Source: Tubiluchus corallicola (taxonomy: Eukaryota > Priapulida > Priapulimorpha > Priapulimorphida > Tubiluchidae). From it: DNA of 59,043 bases. The notes beneath the pieces are model-generated. The model saw only the letters and a program-made list of their open reading frames with translations, made no database searches and had not been told where the DNA came from. This document shows, piece by piece, positions 32,520-43,874 of the stretch. A program made the translations under genes and the position numbers. Every line of letters starts with the position of its first letter. Within the stretch, counting starts at the first letter, position 1. The stretch is taken from positions 1 to 59,043 of the forward strand of contig JAQGDQ010000374.1 of the NCBI GenBank assembly GCA_030141605.1. The letters run 5' to 3'.

Positions 32520-35500
32520 ACATATATAATTAATATAGGTAAATTAAGTATTTCTCATTACAAATATTAGTTATTTTCTAATCACCTCAATATTTTTAAC
32601 TCTGTAAAAGTTAGCTTTGTTTATTTAATATTATACAATAAGTAGCCTTCTCTCTTCACAAATATTACTGTTATTATCTTCTCCAGTTTTGCTTATAAGT
32701 CACCATGTCAAATCAAACCAAATTATTGGCTATTTCAGTATAAATTAATCCTAATTTTTTAATACTAATAATCATTGTCTTGGTACAATAATATAATAAT
32801 AATAGTTATATAATTTTTCTACAGGCCCCATGAACTAATTAAACAATCTAATATGTAAGGGGAGTGCGTAAATGACCACTTGGTCCTACACTCCCCTCAC
32901 ACAAACGAAATTTGATCAGTGATAATATTATTTTTGTGTCTGTTCTGTTTCATATGTGTGAAATAAAATATCATAGTTCATAGTCCATGTACGACATTAC
33001 TTTTCCACAATGCGCCTTAGAGGAAGTGTTTTACTTCGGCTAGTGCCGTACTTCGCGCCCTACATAGAAACTGTCTAAAATCCACAATTTCGCCACTATG
33101 AAATGAAAAACGTGAGAGAAATTTTTGAAAAGCTGTTTATCTATACCTGCTGATATTGATTATTTCTTTAAATTTTGAGCTTTTGTTATCCTAAATTTAC
33201 GGTGAGTCTTTACCACATGATTTTATTTTCTGGAGATTCTGACTGTGGAGAACCACTTGTAAAGCTCACTTTGATACCAAAAGGTTTAGATTCTGACTGA
33301 GATAAATTGAACTGAATTTTGTTAATACGTTGGTTACACAAAACTTTAACAAGGCTGAGCCTTTCATCATATTTTCATTTTATCACTTGAGCAGATGATG
33401 TCCAATTAAGACACAAGAACTTTATTTCACACATAATACTTGGAACGTAGATGTTGCTTGCTCATGTTAGATCTACTGTTCAGTCAGGTATTTAACCGGA
33501 CTGATGAAATTGAAATTAAATATTCTGGGAAAAGGGAATGACCATACAGTCTTTTACTCCCCCCCTTTTGATCAAACCAAATGCCTAATTTTAGCTAAAA
33601 TATTTTACAATAACTTACAGTGTTATTTTTTAAAGTCTAAACTGCGCTTTATTAAAACTTAGAATTATGTAAGCTTATATATGTATTGATAATAATTATA
33701 TAATAGCTTGATATTTCAAGGATATTATAAGCTATTGTATTTCAAAGAAAAATATTTATGTACCTGCAAATTGAAAGTGCAAAAAGAATTAAATACATGC
33801 TTCCTAGACTGTCTTCCTGGACCTGGACACTGTACAATTTTATAGATTTGATAACTATTGCCTTTTCATTGTTTCCGTAGTTTGTAAAATTTTATATCTT
33901 GAATATTTTTATTAGTACCTTACTGTATTTATAATACTGTGTTTCAAATAAATGTAGCTGTGAAAATATAAACGTTAACTGTAAAAATAAGTTGCAAAAC
34001 ACGGAAATGTGAGTGTCAAAACATATGAAGCCTAATAATTGGACATTTTTGCTAGAACAGCTTTTAGTCAGAAGTGTTACCCAGCCTTTGGTTAACAACG
34101 TGGAGTCTAGCAAACATCCCACAATACATTTTTGGTGCCGAATTAGCTTACTTTACCCGGGTGTATAATTATGGCTCTAAAAAGTTAGAATGCTGCATAC
34201 CAAATCATGTTTATTTGCACCAAGAAGTTGATTTTTAAAAGTATTTTATGAACTCTTTAGCACTTTTGTTCTGGTGAAGCCATTGTTAGTAAAATGAAGT
34301 GTAAGTTAATATACGATTGTGTTTAGTTTGTACATTGTTACGCCTCAGTAGATGTATACATAAGGCATATCATTCAGGCCCACTGGGATTTTGAACTCTG
34401 GTATAAGACAAGAGAAAACCAGAGATAAAAAGATCTACATGGTAAAGTGCTCGTATGTATTGAAAACTGTAGGTTTGATTGATCAAGTACATGAAAGATG
34501 AATAGCTAAGGAGAGTGGAAAGGTCAAAAACCTTTTGTATGACTTTACAATTTGCACATACCATGTTACACATTAGCTGAATACAGTCAAATAACCACTG
34601 CCAAGAAGCAATGTAAGCCCAAATAGCAGTCCACCTAGTAGGATTCATCTTATCAACTACCTGGCTTAGAAATGTTTGCCGTTACAGAATATTTTTCTTT
34701 GTACTACATGATAAGACATGGCTGTCTGCGCTTATATAGGTCAGCAAGAACAGAATCGAAAACGTGAGTTGTACTTCTGGGGCTTGGGGCCCCATCATCT
34801 GTAGGAACACGCTTAAGTTTCAAGCATCATCGATTACAGCTGTGTGTGTATGGGGGGGGGGGGGGGGTCCAGTCACTTCGTAAAGGTAAGAAAGATATAT
34901 TAGGCCGGTTAATACCACATTTGTGAAGCCTCATATATTTAAAGGGTGCTATCACCAACAATCACTCGATCACAAATTATTTTTTCTTAACTAATTAAGT
35001 TGTGCCATACATAGTTTAGACCTACGTAGTTGAGTTTGCACTTACAGGGCAAACCCGTTATACTATCAAACTTGTTTACACCCTGCAAAATGACCAGGAA
35101 CAAAATGGCTGTATTCAACTGTATATGAAAATAACCCGTTACCTGCCATCAGCCAGGCAAATTAATACATGTTCAATGGGGTAATATCGGCAACAGCTTG
35201 ATATAATATCAGCCGTATGAGGTGCTTTAAGCTTCGCTGAGTCGACGACACTCAAAAGAAGGCACGTGTCGTGCAAAATGATGCATGTTAACGTGTTTTC
35301 ATTGTTTTTAAGCAAGCTGTATTGTGCATCGTACAATCACAATAGTAAATGAATGATAGCTCTGATATTATTGTCAATGCACCATGCAGTCATAATAGCA
35401 ACTAACAAGAAAACACGTGGTTATTTTCAGCCACAAGAGGCATGATATTTGCTTGTTTGTTAAGAATCATCCGAGCAAACCCCAGCAAGAAACTTGTAGT

Positions 35501-35889
35501 TATGACTTAACCTTTTGGCATATACGTGTTTAGTGACATATAACAGCCTACAGTCTATTACATAGTTGAGCACAAGACAGGTTTATTATGTAAGCAAATG
35601 TTCTCGATAAAAATGATTGATTTTGAGTGAATCACTAATTTGGAAACGATTGATTTAATAGTTTTCTTTTAAGTAATTAACCTTTGGAGTGAAAATTGAG
35701 GAAACTGTAATTTGTGTACATTTGTCCGACTGTTGTGATTCGTCTCTGGCAAAATTTAACACACCTCGTTGTAACGTCAAACTCGCTAAAACTCCAGCTT
35801 TTTTCCTGTCCCAAAGTGAGCGATATAAAGAAGTTTCACTGTATATTATATAGGTTTTGCTGCTTGCTTATGTAGTATGCACATAAATG
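32520..35889. other. Long noncoding stretch with two weak candidate minus-strand exons
   Basis: No gene could be assembled. On the minus strand, 33210-33296 (acceptor at 33297-33298, 28 open codons then TAA) and 34704-34826 (40 open codons then TAG) look more protein-like than their surroundings, but neither was identified. A run of 16 G lies at 34852-34867. A GC-rich patch near 33015-33060 could be regulatory. Confidence 0.3.
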
Positions 35890-36770
35890 CAGGGTTACCA
35901 TACGTCCGGGCGGGTTTTCAAAAATCCAGCAGTTTGTCCGGGTTTTGCCTCAATCCGTAAGTACAGATGTTGCCAACTGCAGAGGCGTACGACAGTATGA
36001 GACAAAGAAAAGCTCGTTAATTTTCAATACAAGATGTTGCTAACATCTCAAAATGCAACCCTTGTAAAAGCTTTGTGTACATATTTACTGAACAAAAGTA
36101 AGCGAAGCGAACATCACTATGGGTCACACGACTCACACCGCTGTCGATACTCGGCGTATTCGCTAACGACTTAAAATTGTAAAGATGACGACTTCAACAA
36201 GTTATTGGCTCATGAGAGATGGGTGAAGTACTTCAGCAGTTGCAAGAACGAGGAATGCTTCTCGGAACTTCTTGTCATCGTAAAAATTTTTCTTTGAGAA
36301 CCGTCACACAACGCTAACACTGAACGAGTGTTTTCACTTGTGCAAAGCCAGTGGACAAAGGAAAGAAACAAGTTGCATGTTGAATCCATGAAAGGAATTT
36401 TCTTTGTTCAGCATAATTTCAAACATCTGTCATGCAAAGACTTTTATGCATCTCTGTGCAGATGACCGAAATTGTTGAAAGCAATTCGGTCTTCGGAAAA
36501 GTATTCTTGGTCTCAGCCTCGGGCTCAGCCAAATTCAAGCGTAACTGTTTCTGAGAGCCAAGAAGAAGCAGGCGACTGGCAGTTGCAGTGTGTTAATGTT
36601 TTTTGCAGTATAGCCATTTGGTATTGCTATTAGAATACATGTAGGCCTATTTGTATAATTTGCATTTTATTTTGCAGTGTTTTAGTAGACCCTAGACTGG
36701 TCATTTTTGGCTACTTACAACTATGCGAAAAAGTGTCTTCTTTTTCAACTCAGACAATATGGTAACCCTA
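35890..36770 (+). mobile_element. Internally deleted hAT transposon with transposase C-terminus
   Basis: 881 bp. Termini are CAGGGTTACCATA at the left and TATGGTAACCCTA at the right (inverted, the first base differing). A perfect 8-bp target duplication CATAAATG lies at 35882-35889 and 36771-36778. The interior keeps the decayed C-terminal part of a hAT transposase. N-terminal and most catalytic sequence is gone. Confidence 0.9.
36184..36540 (+). pseudogene. hAT transposase C-terminal (dimerisation) remnant
   Basis: Reading frames give RWVKYFSSC and FSELLVIVKIF at 36220-36295. After a frame change, NANTERVFSL, WTKERNKLHVESMKG and LSCKDFY follow at 36310-36460, then LLKAIRSSEKYS after a TGA at 36463-36465. 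The 'NA-TERVFS-' and '--ERN-L-V' words are the hallmark of the hAT C-terminal dimerisation domain. At least one frameshift and stops make it nonfunctional. Confidence 0.85.
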
Positions 36771-36778
36771 CATAAATG

Positions 36779-38187
36779 TATATTAGACATCGATACAAGC
36801 CTGCATGCAGTGTATAGAAGTCTTTTAAAAGTAATTGTCCCAACACTGGTCTTCATTTAGTGAATATCTTAAAATGTTTATTAAGTCAGAGCTTAATTAT
36901 TTTAGGAATTGCCCATGAGTTATGGTATGCTTTTAATTGAACTTTCATGAAACTAGAGAAACTTAATTATCTATATTTTATTGTACTAGTACTAGCTAGA
37001 ACAGTGTTCGATTTCATATATGGAAGTATGATGAATGTATCTGATAAACATATTTCTAGTCTTTATGTTCTGTCATTCTTTCATCATATTTTTTATCAAA
37101 ATTAAAGCTCATTTTAAAGTTTAAGAAAAATGCTAGAAAGTTTCAGCAATAAAATTGTGATAAACACCTCATGTAATTAGTAAAATCAATTGAAATTCCT
37201 GGTCATTTCATGTTTGGGCACGCACATTTTGAACGATAAATGACACCATCTAGTTACTGTGCACTATGAACACTTGACCTACTGGACCTTTGAGCAAACC
37301 TTTTGCAACTACTCTGAACAATAGACAATCCAAAACATTAAACAAGAGATTATTAATACTATTTTTTGCTTTTTGATGAATCCTGTTGCCTACCATCATG
37401 TAATGAAAGTCGGCTACTGACTGCAAAATAATGACCTCCAACTCGGTTAGTTAACCACAACATAGTAACAGAACAATTATTTTAACAAGCTAAAAGTGAA
37501 GCCTGCTCGGCACTCGCAGAATTCCATGCTTGTCTGTAATTATATCTTGTGTAGTACTTACGTATTTTGAGGTAAATCTTATGGGCTGAAGCTATGTAAG
37601 TACTTTAAAGGTGCTGGCAGTTGATCCGGTGAGTAATTTTTGCGAAAACGCAGTTAAACACAAAGATCTAATTAGCTAGAATACCAGAATTTCTGAGTGA
37701 ATTGCAAAAGTTTTATGACACGTGCCTTCAATCGTGCTGTTCACCAGTATACATCATTTTTTTCAAAAGTGCCCGCATCGAGGTTCGTTTGGTAAGAGAT
37801 AAGAAGGATTTAAATTCCTTTTGCATTTTAAGCAAGACATTTTATGCGCATGCTTTATGTGGTAATTTCACTATTTCTAAGTGTATATTAAAATACAGTC
37901 AATGCAGGTCTAAGGTTGGTTTTTCCTTTAAATGAAAGAATGCCATTCGTAAAATTTATGTCTTCTGCACTGTGAGCAGTTTTGGTGATGTGATTGGAGT
38001 GACCTGTTTCTGTAAATACATTGTGTTAACTGTGTTAACGAGTGTTAACTGATATTGTTAATCTGTGATAACTTTCTAAACCAAGAGATTTCAGCAAGAG
38101 TTTCTTTTGAAACGAATGCCTCTGATAGGCAGTAGACTGAGTATACGGAAAGCATTTGTCCTGAGTCTAGGCATATTTGTTTCTTGC
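36779..38187. other. Noncoding DNA upstream of zinc-finger gene 2
   Basis: No coding exon recognised. A GATCCG|GTGAGT sequence at 37625-37636 is a plausible donor for a noncoding first exon of the gene at 38235, since it resembles the ACTTTCCG|GTGAGT donor at 57082. This is unproven. Confidence 0.3.
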
Positions 38188-38234
38188 AGATACGAACCAC
38201 TTTATATATGATCTGATGCTTCTTTCCCATCGAG
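38188..38234 (+). promoter_or_regulatory. Splice acceptor and leader of zinc-finger gene 2, with overlapping uORF
   Basis: TTTGTTTCTTGCAG ends at 38189, matching the acceptor of gene 1 base for base. The leader has ATG-ATC-TGA at 38208-38216 and a second ATG at 38216 whose 15-codon frame (to 38260) overlaps the main start at 38235. Confidence 0.65.
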
Positions 38235-40190
38235 ATGGAAGACAGAGTTTTTTATTTTAAATGTATGTCATGTTCTGAGTGTTTTCTTTCCGAAGAATCT
38301 TTTTCTGCTCATACCAGAAGATGGCATTGCAAGATACTGGTCTGTGAAGGGCAGAATCCTAATGAAAGCAATGGGATCTTGTATGTTGGTAGCTGGTCAC
38401 TTGACAGTGACACTAAAAGTCTTGAAACTCCCAATGATTTTGCAAGTCGTTGGAAAAAACAAGAAGTCGAAATAAACGAAAGCAGTTCTGCAAGCCAAAC
38501 TGACCCTAAACAAGGTGGTGATGAAACTCCAGAAAATAAAACGGTGAAAGTAGAATCATCAGTGGAAAATGAGCAAAGCATGGAGGAATCCATTCCTCTT
38601 CTACTCGAAGTGGAAACTTATGAAGAAGGCATTGACAAGAGTGCACATGAAACTAAACCACGCTGTACTAATGTTGCAAGCGTCAAAAGTAATTCAGTGA
38701 TGGAGATTGTGGCAGTAACCCTTGCTGATCATGACCAAGCATTTGCTACAACAAATGTGACAGATGCCACTAACAATGACCAGAATGACTATTATTATAA
38801 GTACCGGCAGTCCCAAAATGCACAAAATGTGAAGAGATTTTTAGAAACTGGCACAAGTGAAAAATCTTTTCAGTGTTCTTGGTGTAAATGGCATTTTAGT
38901 AACACTGATGCTTTATCTGAGCATAAAAAGGTTTGTCAAAAGTGTAAACCACATTTAAGAAGTGACTTGCATGTGAATGAGGTAAGTTCCGTTACTATTG
39001 CGAATTCAAAGCCAGAGGACTCTCCGGTGGTCATTGCTGCGTATGATCGGAAACTTTATAGCTGCAGTTTGTGTCATTATCGCTCGAGGATAAGGTATAA
39101 CGTTGTAAGACACCTAAGAACACATACAGGTGAGAAACCTTTCCAGTGTCCTCATTGCGAAAGGTGTTTTGGTGACATCAGCGCTTTAGCTAAACACAAA
39201 AAAATATGCCCAAAATTGTTATCAAAAAGAGATGAAAGAAATGATATTGGAAAAGAAGTGAAAGATGTTACTATGCACGCTGCTGCTAAATTAAAACTTC
39301 CTACTCTTCTTAGAAAAAAGATTTATAAATGTGCTCTCTGTGCCTATCGTTCAAGTATTTTGGGCAATACAAAAAGGCATTTAAGGATACATACAGGGGA
39401 GAAACCATTTCTGTGTCGCCATTGTGGAAAGCAATACAGAGACGTCAGTACCATATCTCAACATGAACTAATATGTGGAACATCTTCGCCAAAAGGTGTT
39501 TCACAAGTCGAGCATGAAGCCGATCAAGAAGTGAGTGACGTAGAAGCTGGAATTATTGCAGCTACCACAGCTGTTAGGAAAGTGTTCAAGTGTGCTTCAT
39601 GTTCGTATCAGTCCGTACTTAAAGGTAATGTAAAAAGGCATGCGATACTTCATACTGGCAAAAAACCATTTCAATGTTTGCGGTGCGACCGACGTTTTAG
39701 TGATGTCAGTACGTTAGCCAAGCATAAGAAGGTATGTGGAAAGTCTGCTGTAAGAAGAGGTGTTGTCAAGAGAAAATCTGCTGTGAAAACTGACTGGAAC
39801 AAATGTGAAACTGGGTCAACAAACTCGGCGGGTAAAACTGAAAAACCATTATATGATTGCGCTTTGTGTTCTTACGAATCATCTATCCAGAGTAATGTTA
39901 AACGTCATTCAAGAAAACATACAGGAGAAAAACATTTTTCCTGTCTGCGCTGCAACACTCTCTTCAGAGATGCCACTACATTAACCAGACATAAGAAATC
40001 GTGTGGACGAACTAGGAGACAAAGAGCTTTAAAGAGACGGCGTAAACCATGTGATAGTAGAGTGAAATTGTCCGAATCTGAAATGGAGGTTGCCACAACA
40101 GCCGAAGTACCAACAATCGTTGCTAATGACACGAGACATGCAGATACAACATGTCTTTTTATTACTGAAAGCTCAAACGTAGATTCATGA
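38235..40190 (+). CDS. Zinc-finger gene 2: N-terminal C2H2, acidic linker, five finger pairs
   Basis: 651 residues, single coding exon, start ATG-GAA-GAC shared by the family. The N-terminal finger (residues 10-31, C-X2-C-X12-H-X4-H) is followed by KILVCEGQNP. The acidic linker has TVKVE, a SUMO-type site. Five C2H2+C2HC pairs lie at about 188-235, 274-323, 363-412, 449-498 and 539-588, each second finger ending in the form H-[KE]-[KL]-X-C. In the first pair the C2H2 finger has lost both cysteines (YYKYRQSQ) and a histidine, while its C2HC partner is intact. The tail after 590 is rich in Arg/Lys (RTRRQRALKRRRK), a likely nuclear localisation signal. It is the longest family member and probably a nuclear DNA-binding protein. 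Targets unknown. Confidence 0.9.
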   Translation: MEDRVFYFKCMSCSECFLSEESFSAHTRRWHCKILVCEGQNPNESNGILYVGSWSLDSDTKSLETPNDFASRWKKQEVEINESSSASQTDPKQGGDETPENKTVKVESSVENEQSMEESIPLLLEVETYEEGIDKSAHETKPRCTNVASVKSNSVMEIVAVTLADHDQAFATTNVTDATNNDQNDYYYKYRQSQNAQNVKRFLETGTSEKSFQCSWCKWHFSNTDALSEHKKVCQKCKPHLRSDLHVNEVSSVTIANSKPEDSPVVIAAYDRKLYSCSLCHYRSRIRYNVVRHLRTHTGEKPFQCPHCERCFGDISALAKHKKICPKLLSKRDERNDIGKEVKDVTMHAAAKLKLPTLLRKKIYKCALCAYRSSILGNTKRHLRIHTGEKPFLCRHCGKQYRDVSTISQHELICGTSSPKGVSQVEHEADQEVSDVEAGIIAATTAVRKVFKCASCSYQSVLKGNVKRHAILHTGKKPFQCLRCDRRFSDVSTLAKHKKVCGKSAVRRGVVKRKSAVKTDWNKCETGSTNSAGKTEKPLYDCALCSYESSIQSNVKRHSRKHTGEKHFSCLRCNTLFRDATTLTRHKKSCGRTRRQRALKRRRKPCDSRVKLSESEMEVATTAEVPTIVANDTRHADTTCLFITESSNVDS

Positions 40191-40270
40191 TTTTTTTTAC
40201 CTTTCACCCAGTCATTGCGTATCTTTGCCAGTAAGTTACTGCTGTTTGCCACTCCAAGTTCTTTAATGTA

Positions 40271-40514
40271 AAATGTGGCATTTGTGTCCTGCGAAATCTG
40301 CATTTTTTATGATGCTTAAACTTACTTGGCTGTATGGATGTGATTTGTAGCTACAATAGATATCCTAGAAAATATACTGCTGTACATTCTCAAAATGTGG
40401 CATTTGTGTCCTGCGAAATCTGCATTTTTTATGATGCTTAAATTTACTTGGCTGTATGGATGTGATTTGTAGCTACAATAGATATCCTAGAAAATATACT
40501 GCTGTACATTCTCA
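40271..40514 (+). repeat. Two 122-bp tandem copies in the 3' region of zinc-finger gene 2
   Basis: 40271-40392 and 40393-40514 differ at about one position (AAACTTACTTGG versus AAATTTACTTGG). A recent local duplication; no coding meaning is seen. Confidence 0.9.
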
Positions 40515-41819
40515 AATAGGAAATTATTACATTTAAATTATAACCACTAATTAGTTTTTAAACTTTATGTTGAATTATTCTTCGCATATTGTTGATGCTT
40601 TCTTCTGTGATTTTTGCACACACTTAACTGCTTTGTTTGAAAAATCTCATTGCAATGATACTAACAGTAGATATCTAAGTATCTAGAACAGGTTTCTAAT
40701 TATTGTAACTGAGCCATCTTGCAACATATCGCTAAGCTTTAATGATTGTTAGCCACATTAAACTGGTGGTCAAGTATTCTCATTCACGTGCTTTGCGTGA
40801 GTGTCTTGTGACCACCTGGATTCGATGCTTGCTTTGAACAGTTTTAGCCTCTACACTGTCCCTGGTTGTTTACCTCCTGCAGAGGAAGATTGTACTTGCA
40901 TACGCCATTACCCATTCAGTCTCTCGTCTTAGTCTGATGATCATCATCATGATAATGAGCTCAACTCTTGTGATGGGACAAACATTGCATCGAGTAGACA
41001 CTGCCATTGAATACTGGGCCCCGTTTCATAAAGCTGTTAGTAAGTTAACAACATCGTGATTACACTCAGTCAACTGATACATGTAATGACGATGTCGTTA
41101 ACTTTGTGAAGGTGGTCCCCCGGACTTTGGGTATCAGTGTATTAAAGCGCATAGTGAAAAAGTGAAACGTCAGATGACAATAATTTGAATTTAGTTTTTT
41201 AGTGAGTTTCTACATTTTTCCAAAACTTGTTGCGTATTATTGTATGTGAAGAATTGCAAAACTATAATTGTATATATGTTTTGTTGAAATAGTTTTAGTC
41301 GCCTACATTTAAGTTCATTTGATAAATCTAAGTGCATGACTGTTATTTTGTAAAAAAAGAAAACGGCTGATTTTTTTTGTTTTTAGTATTCATTATAACT
41401 ATTCTATATTACTGTATCTAATTAATCAGCTTAGTACTAATCTAAACTAGTAAACGTTAATAAAATGGACTCTAAATACTTTGTAGTTATTTGTAAAAGT
41501 AGTTATTTGTACAAAGTACTGCTACCAAATTAGTTTTACTATTCTGTAAAATGCTGTAAAAAACAAGGAACTTTTGAAAATGCATTTTGGAAATAGCAAA
41601 ACTTTGCTAACAATTTCAAATAAATTTGCATTAGGAAATACATTTTGAAGTAATTCAGTTTCTGTTCAGTTTGGTGTGTGTAGTTGAACAATCTGAAATT
41701 TAATGAACTAATTAAACCATTAGCTGTACGATGCTTATTGTTTATCCTTTGCCTTTGCATGCTCAAAGCTCGAGATTTTTTTAGGCAGTTGACACTGACA
41801 GGTTGTAAAATTGTTGTAT
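40515..41819. other. Noncoding stretch
   Basis: AT-rich. No gene recognised. It holds the probable 3' end of zinc-finger gene 2 and a short ATC repeat near 40941-40955. Confidence 0.3.
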
Positions 41820-42211
41820 TATTGACAAGAGGTTCTTTATGTGCAACCTATGTCACTATCAGTTTGAGCAGAAATTCAATTTGGAGAAGCATCTTAGGAA
41901 ACATACCGGAGAGAAACTTTTTCATTGCCCTCAGTGTGGAAAGAGTTACAGTGATAACAGCAACTTAATTAAGCATAAAATGATATGCCTTGCATGTGGA
42001 AACGTACAGGAGAGAAACTTTTTCATTGCCCTCAGTGTGGAGAGAGTTACAGCAACTTACTTAAGCATAAAATAATATGCCTTGCATGTGAAAACGTACG
42101 GGAGTGAAATCTTTTCTTTGTTCTTAGTGTGGCAGAAGTTTCAGTGATAACAGCTTACTTAATCATAAAAAATCTGCATTGAATGTGCAATTTGACTTTT
42201 CTGGAAACTGA
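41820..42211 (+). pseudogene. Zinc-finger pseudogene, 5'-truncated, with tandem half-modules
   Basis: The first 180 bp match the C-terminal finger pair of the gene at 43875 (CNLCHY, HLRKHTGEK, CPQCGKSYSDNSNLIKHK). The second finger is then repeated twice more, each copy led by KRTG-like linkers: 42000-42095 (CPQCGESYSNLLKHKIIC) and 42096-42180 (C-S-stop-CGRSFSDNSLLNHKK). The end TCTGGAAACTGA equals the end of the 43875 gene. A frameshift near 42000, a TGA near 42104 and an in-finger TAG disable it. There is no N-terminal module. Confidence 0.85.
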
Positions 42212-42588
42212 CACATGCCAGTAGCTGCCGTGGGGCAAGCTACTTTAGATATTCTTTCTATATTTTGAGAATCTCATAAATGTCACCACTTACCAGTAAT
42301 AATAGCTTAGAATCACTCAATTTTCTCCTATTCTGTCCCTTCAGTTTCTCTGTTTTGCTTACCGTCGTTATCCTTTGAACGACTCTTAAGTTATTTTCTC
42401 TTTTATATTTTTGAATTACGACTTTTACGTATTACTGTAGTATAGTCATTACCCATTATACTATTCTGCTTTCCCATATAATCATATATCTGTAAAGTGT
42501 TACAGGGAAAAAAGTCTGAAATACTTTTTAACGAGTTTGCAGTTTTCTAGACCTCAAAGGGCTTTTAATCATTATGAAGAATAAATGT

Positions 42589-42982
42589 TAGGGGTGAGCA
42601 TTCTCTATCAGAAAGCGAATTCGAATCGGACTGAATTTGTGACTTTCGAATTCAAATGGAACCGAACTTCAGTGTTTCAAATTCGAACCGAATTCGAATT
42701 GAGATTGAACGATTTTCGAACCACCAGTAAAAATTAGTCTTACAAAGATCATGCATATCACTAGATTTTGTTCTGCAATAAAACGACTAGTAATTTGCTT
42801 AAAGTTGTGCGCAGATATAACAACTAAATTATGTTAATTGCATGATGTTTCAATCGTTTTAATGATCAGGAACATATGTGATTGAAGTGCTGAATTATTC
42901 GAATCTACAGTTTTGGATTCGAATCGAATTCGAACTAAAAAACTCGTTCGAATCGAATTCGAGCGTTCGATGCTCACCCCTA
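42589..42982 (-). mobile_element. hAT-type MITE rich in TTCGAA, copy 2
   Basis: A 394-bp inverted copy of the element at 8717-9113. Termini TAGGGGTGAGCAT and ATGCTCACCCCTA are perfectly inverted, and the target duplication ATAAATGT (42581-42588 and 42983-42990) is exact. The subterminal regions are rich in GAATTCGAA, as in copy 1. Confidence 0.92.
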
Positions 42983-42990
42983 ATAAATGT

Positions 42991-43829
42991 GTTTCTAGCT
43001 CAGTTCTGATGTGTATTTACGTCCTTTGTAATGGATTCTGATAGAAATGGGTAGCTGACTAAATTACATGTATATTTCTTGGAGAGGTGGAAGAAATGTG
43101 TCGCTCATATGCATGCCAGTTTGTTGATGTAGCTTTCAATGTTTCCCGAACAGAGGCATTCAAGCAACTGTATTCAAGTTTCTTCTTGTAAACAAGGGCA
43201 TTTTCTGTTTATTAATGCAAAATCCTCTCATTTACAAAATTAATAGCTGCCAAAAATTTTACAATAAAGTGTGATGGACATTAGTATTAGAATAATTTTG
43301 TTACTAGTGTAATAGTTATATTTTGAGAGCTTGGCAAATTTGTTTCTAAATAGTCGTTTATTGAGAGTTTAAACCAAACATACCTATTTAAGGTTAATGA
43401 TGTTAATTACCATTCTCCAGATCCATGAACTAAAGGTCAATATTTGTAAATTTTATTCATTTACTACAGTTATTGCATATTGTATCGTCCATCATTTTGA
43501 CATATATGTGTACCTGTGCTTCACTTCTGAAATGTGTTTGAATATGCTTAGATTATATTTGGATGAAGGTTGCACATTTCAGTGCTATTCAAACAAATCT
43601 GATCTTGTTTTAGTTTCCATATCCAACTGTGGCAACCCTGTCAATGTACAACCATTGTCTTCGGTTTTATTTTAGCTAACTAATTCTGACGAAATACGTA
43701 GTTTAACAAAGGTAATGTAATTATGCCACGATTCTACAGTGATCTTCGCACAAAGTTCTTGTGTGCATCTGGCTAGAAGAGCCTTTAATGTTCCATGTCT
43801 TCTAAGCTGCATCGTAATTTATTTGTTAC
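42991..43829. other. Noncoding stretch upstream of zinc-finger gene 3
   Basis: No gene recognised. The right part should be intronic if the acceptor ending at 43831 is used. The 92-codon frame at 43397-43675 has no recognisable similarity. Confidence 0.3.
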
Positions 43830-43874
43830 AGGTCTCAAGCTGTTTTACTTGTGAATGAAAGCCAGCATTTTGAA
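43830..43874 (+). promoter_or_regulatory. Splice acceptor and leader of zinc-finger gene 3, with overlapping uORF
   Basis: TTTATTTGTTACAG ends at 43831. In the leader an ATG at 43855 opens an 11-codon frame ending TAG at 43887. It overlaps the main start at 43875, the pattern also seen at gene 2. Confidence 0.55.

Noticed and set aside
34370-34648. 92-codon minus-strand frame (MNPTRWTAIWAYIASWQWLFDC), at first suggestive of a BRCT end
   Set aside because: Only a short WLFDCI-like word matches. The rest has random AT-rich composition and no supporting exons.
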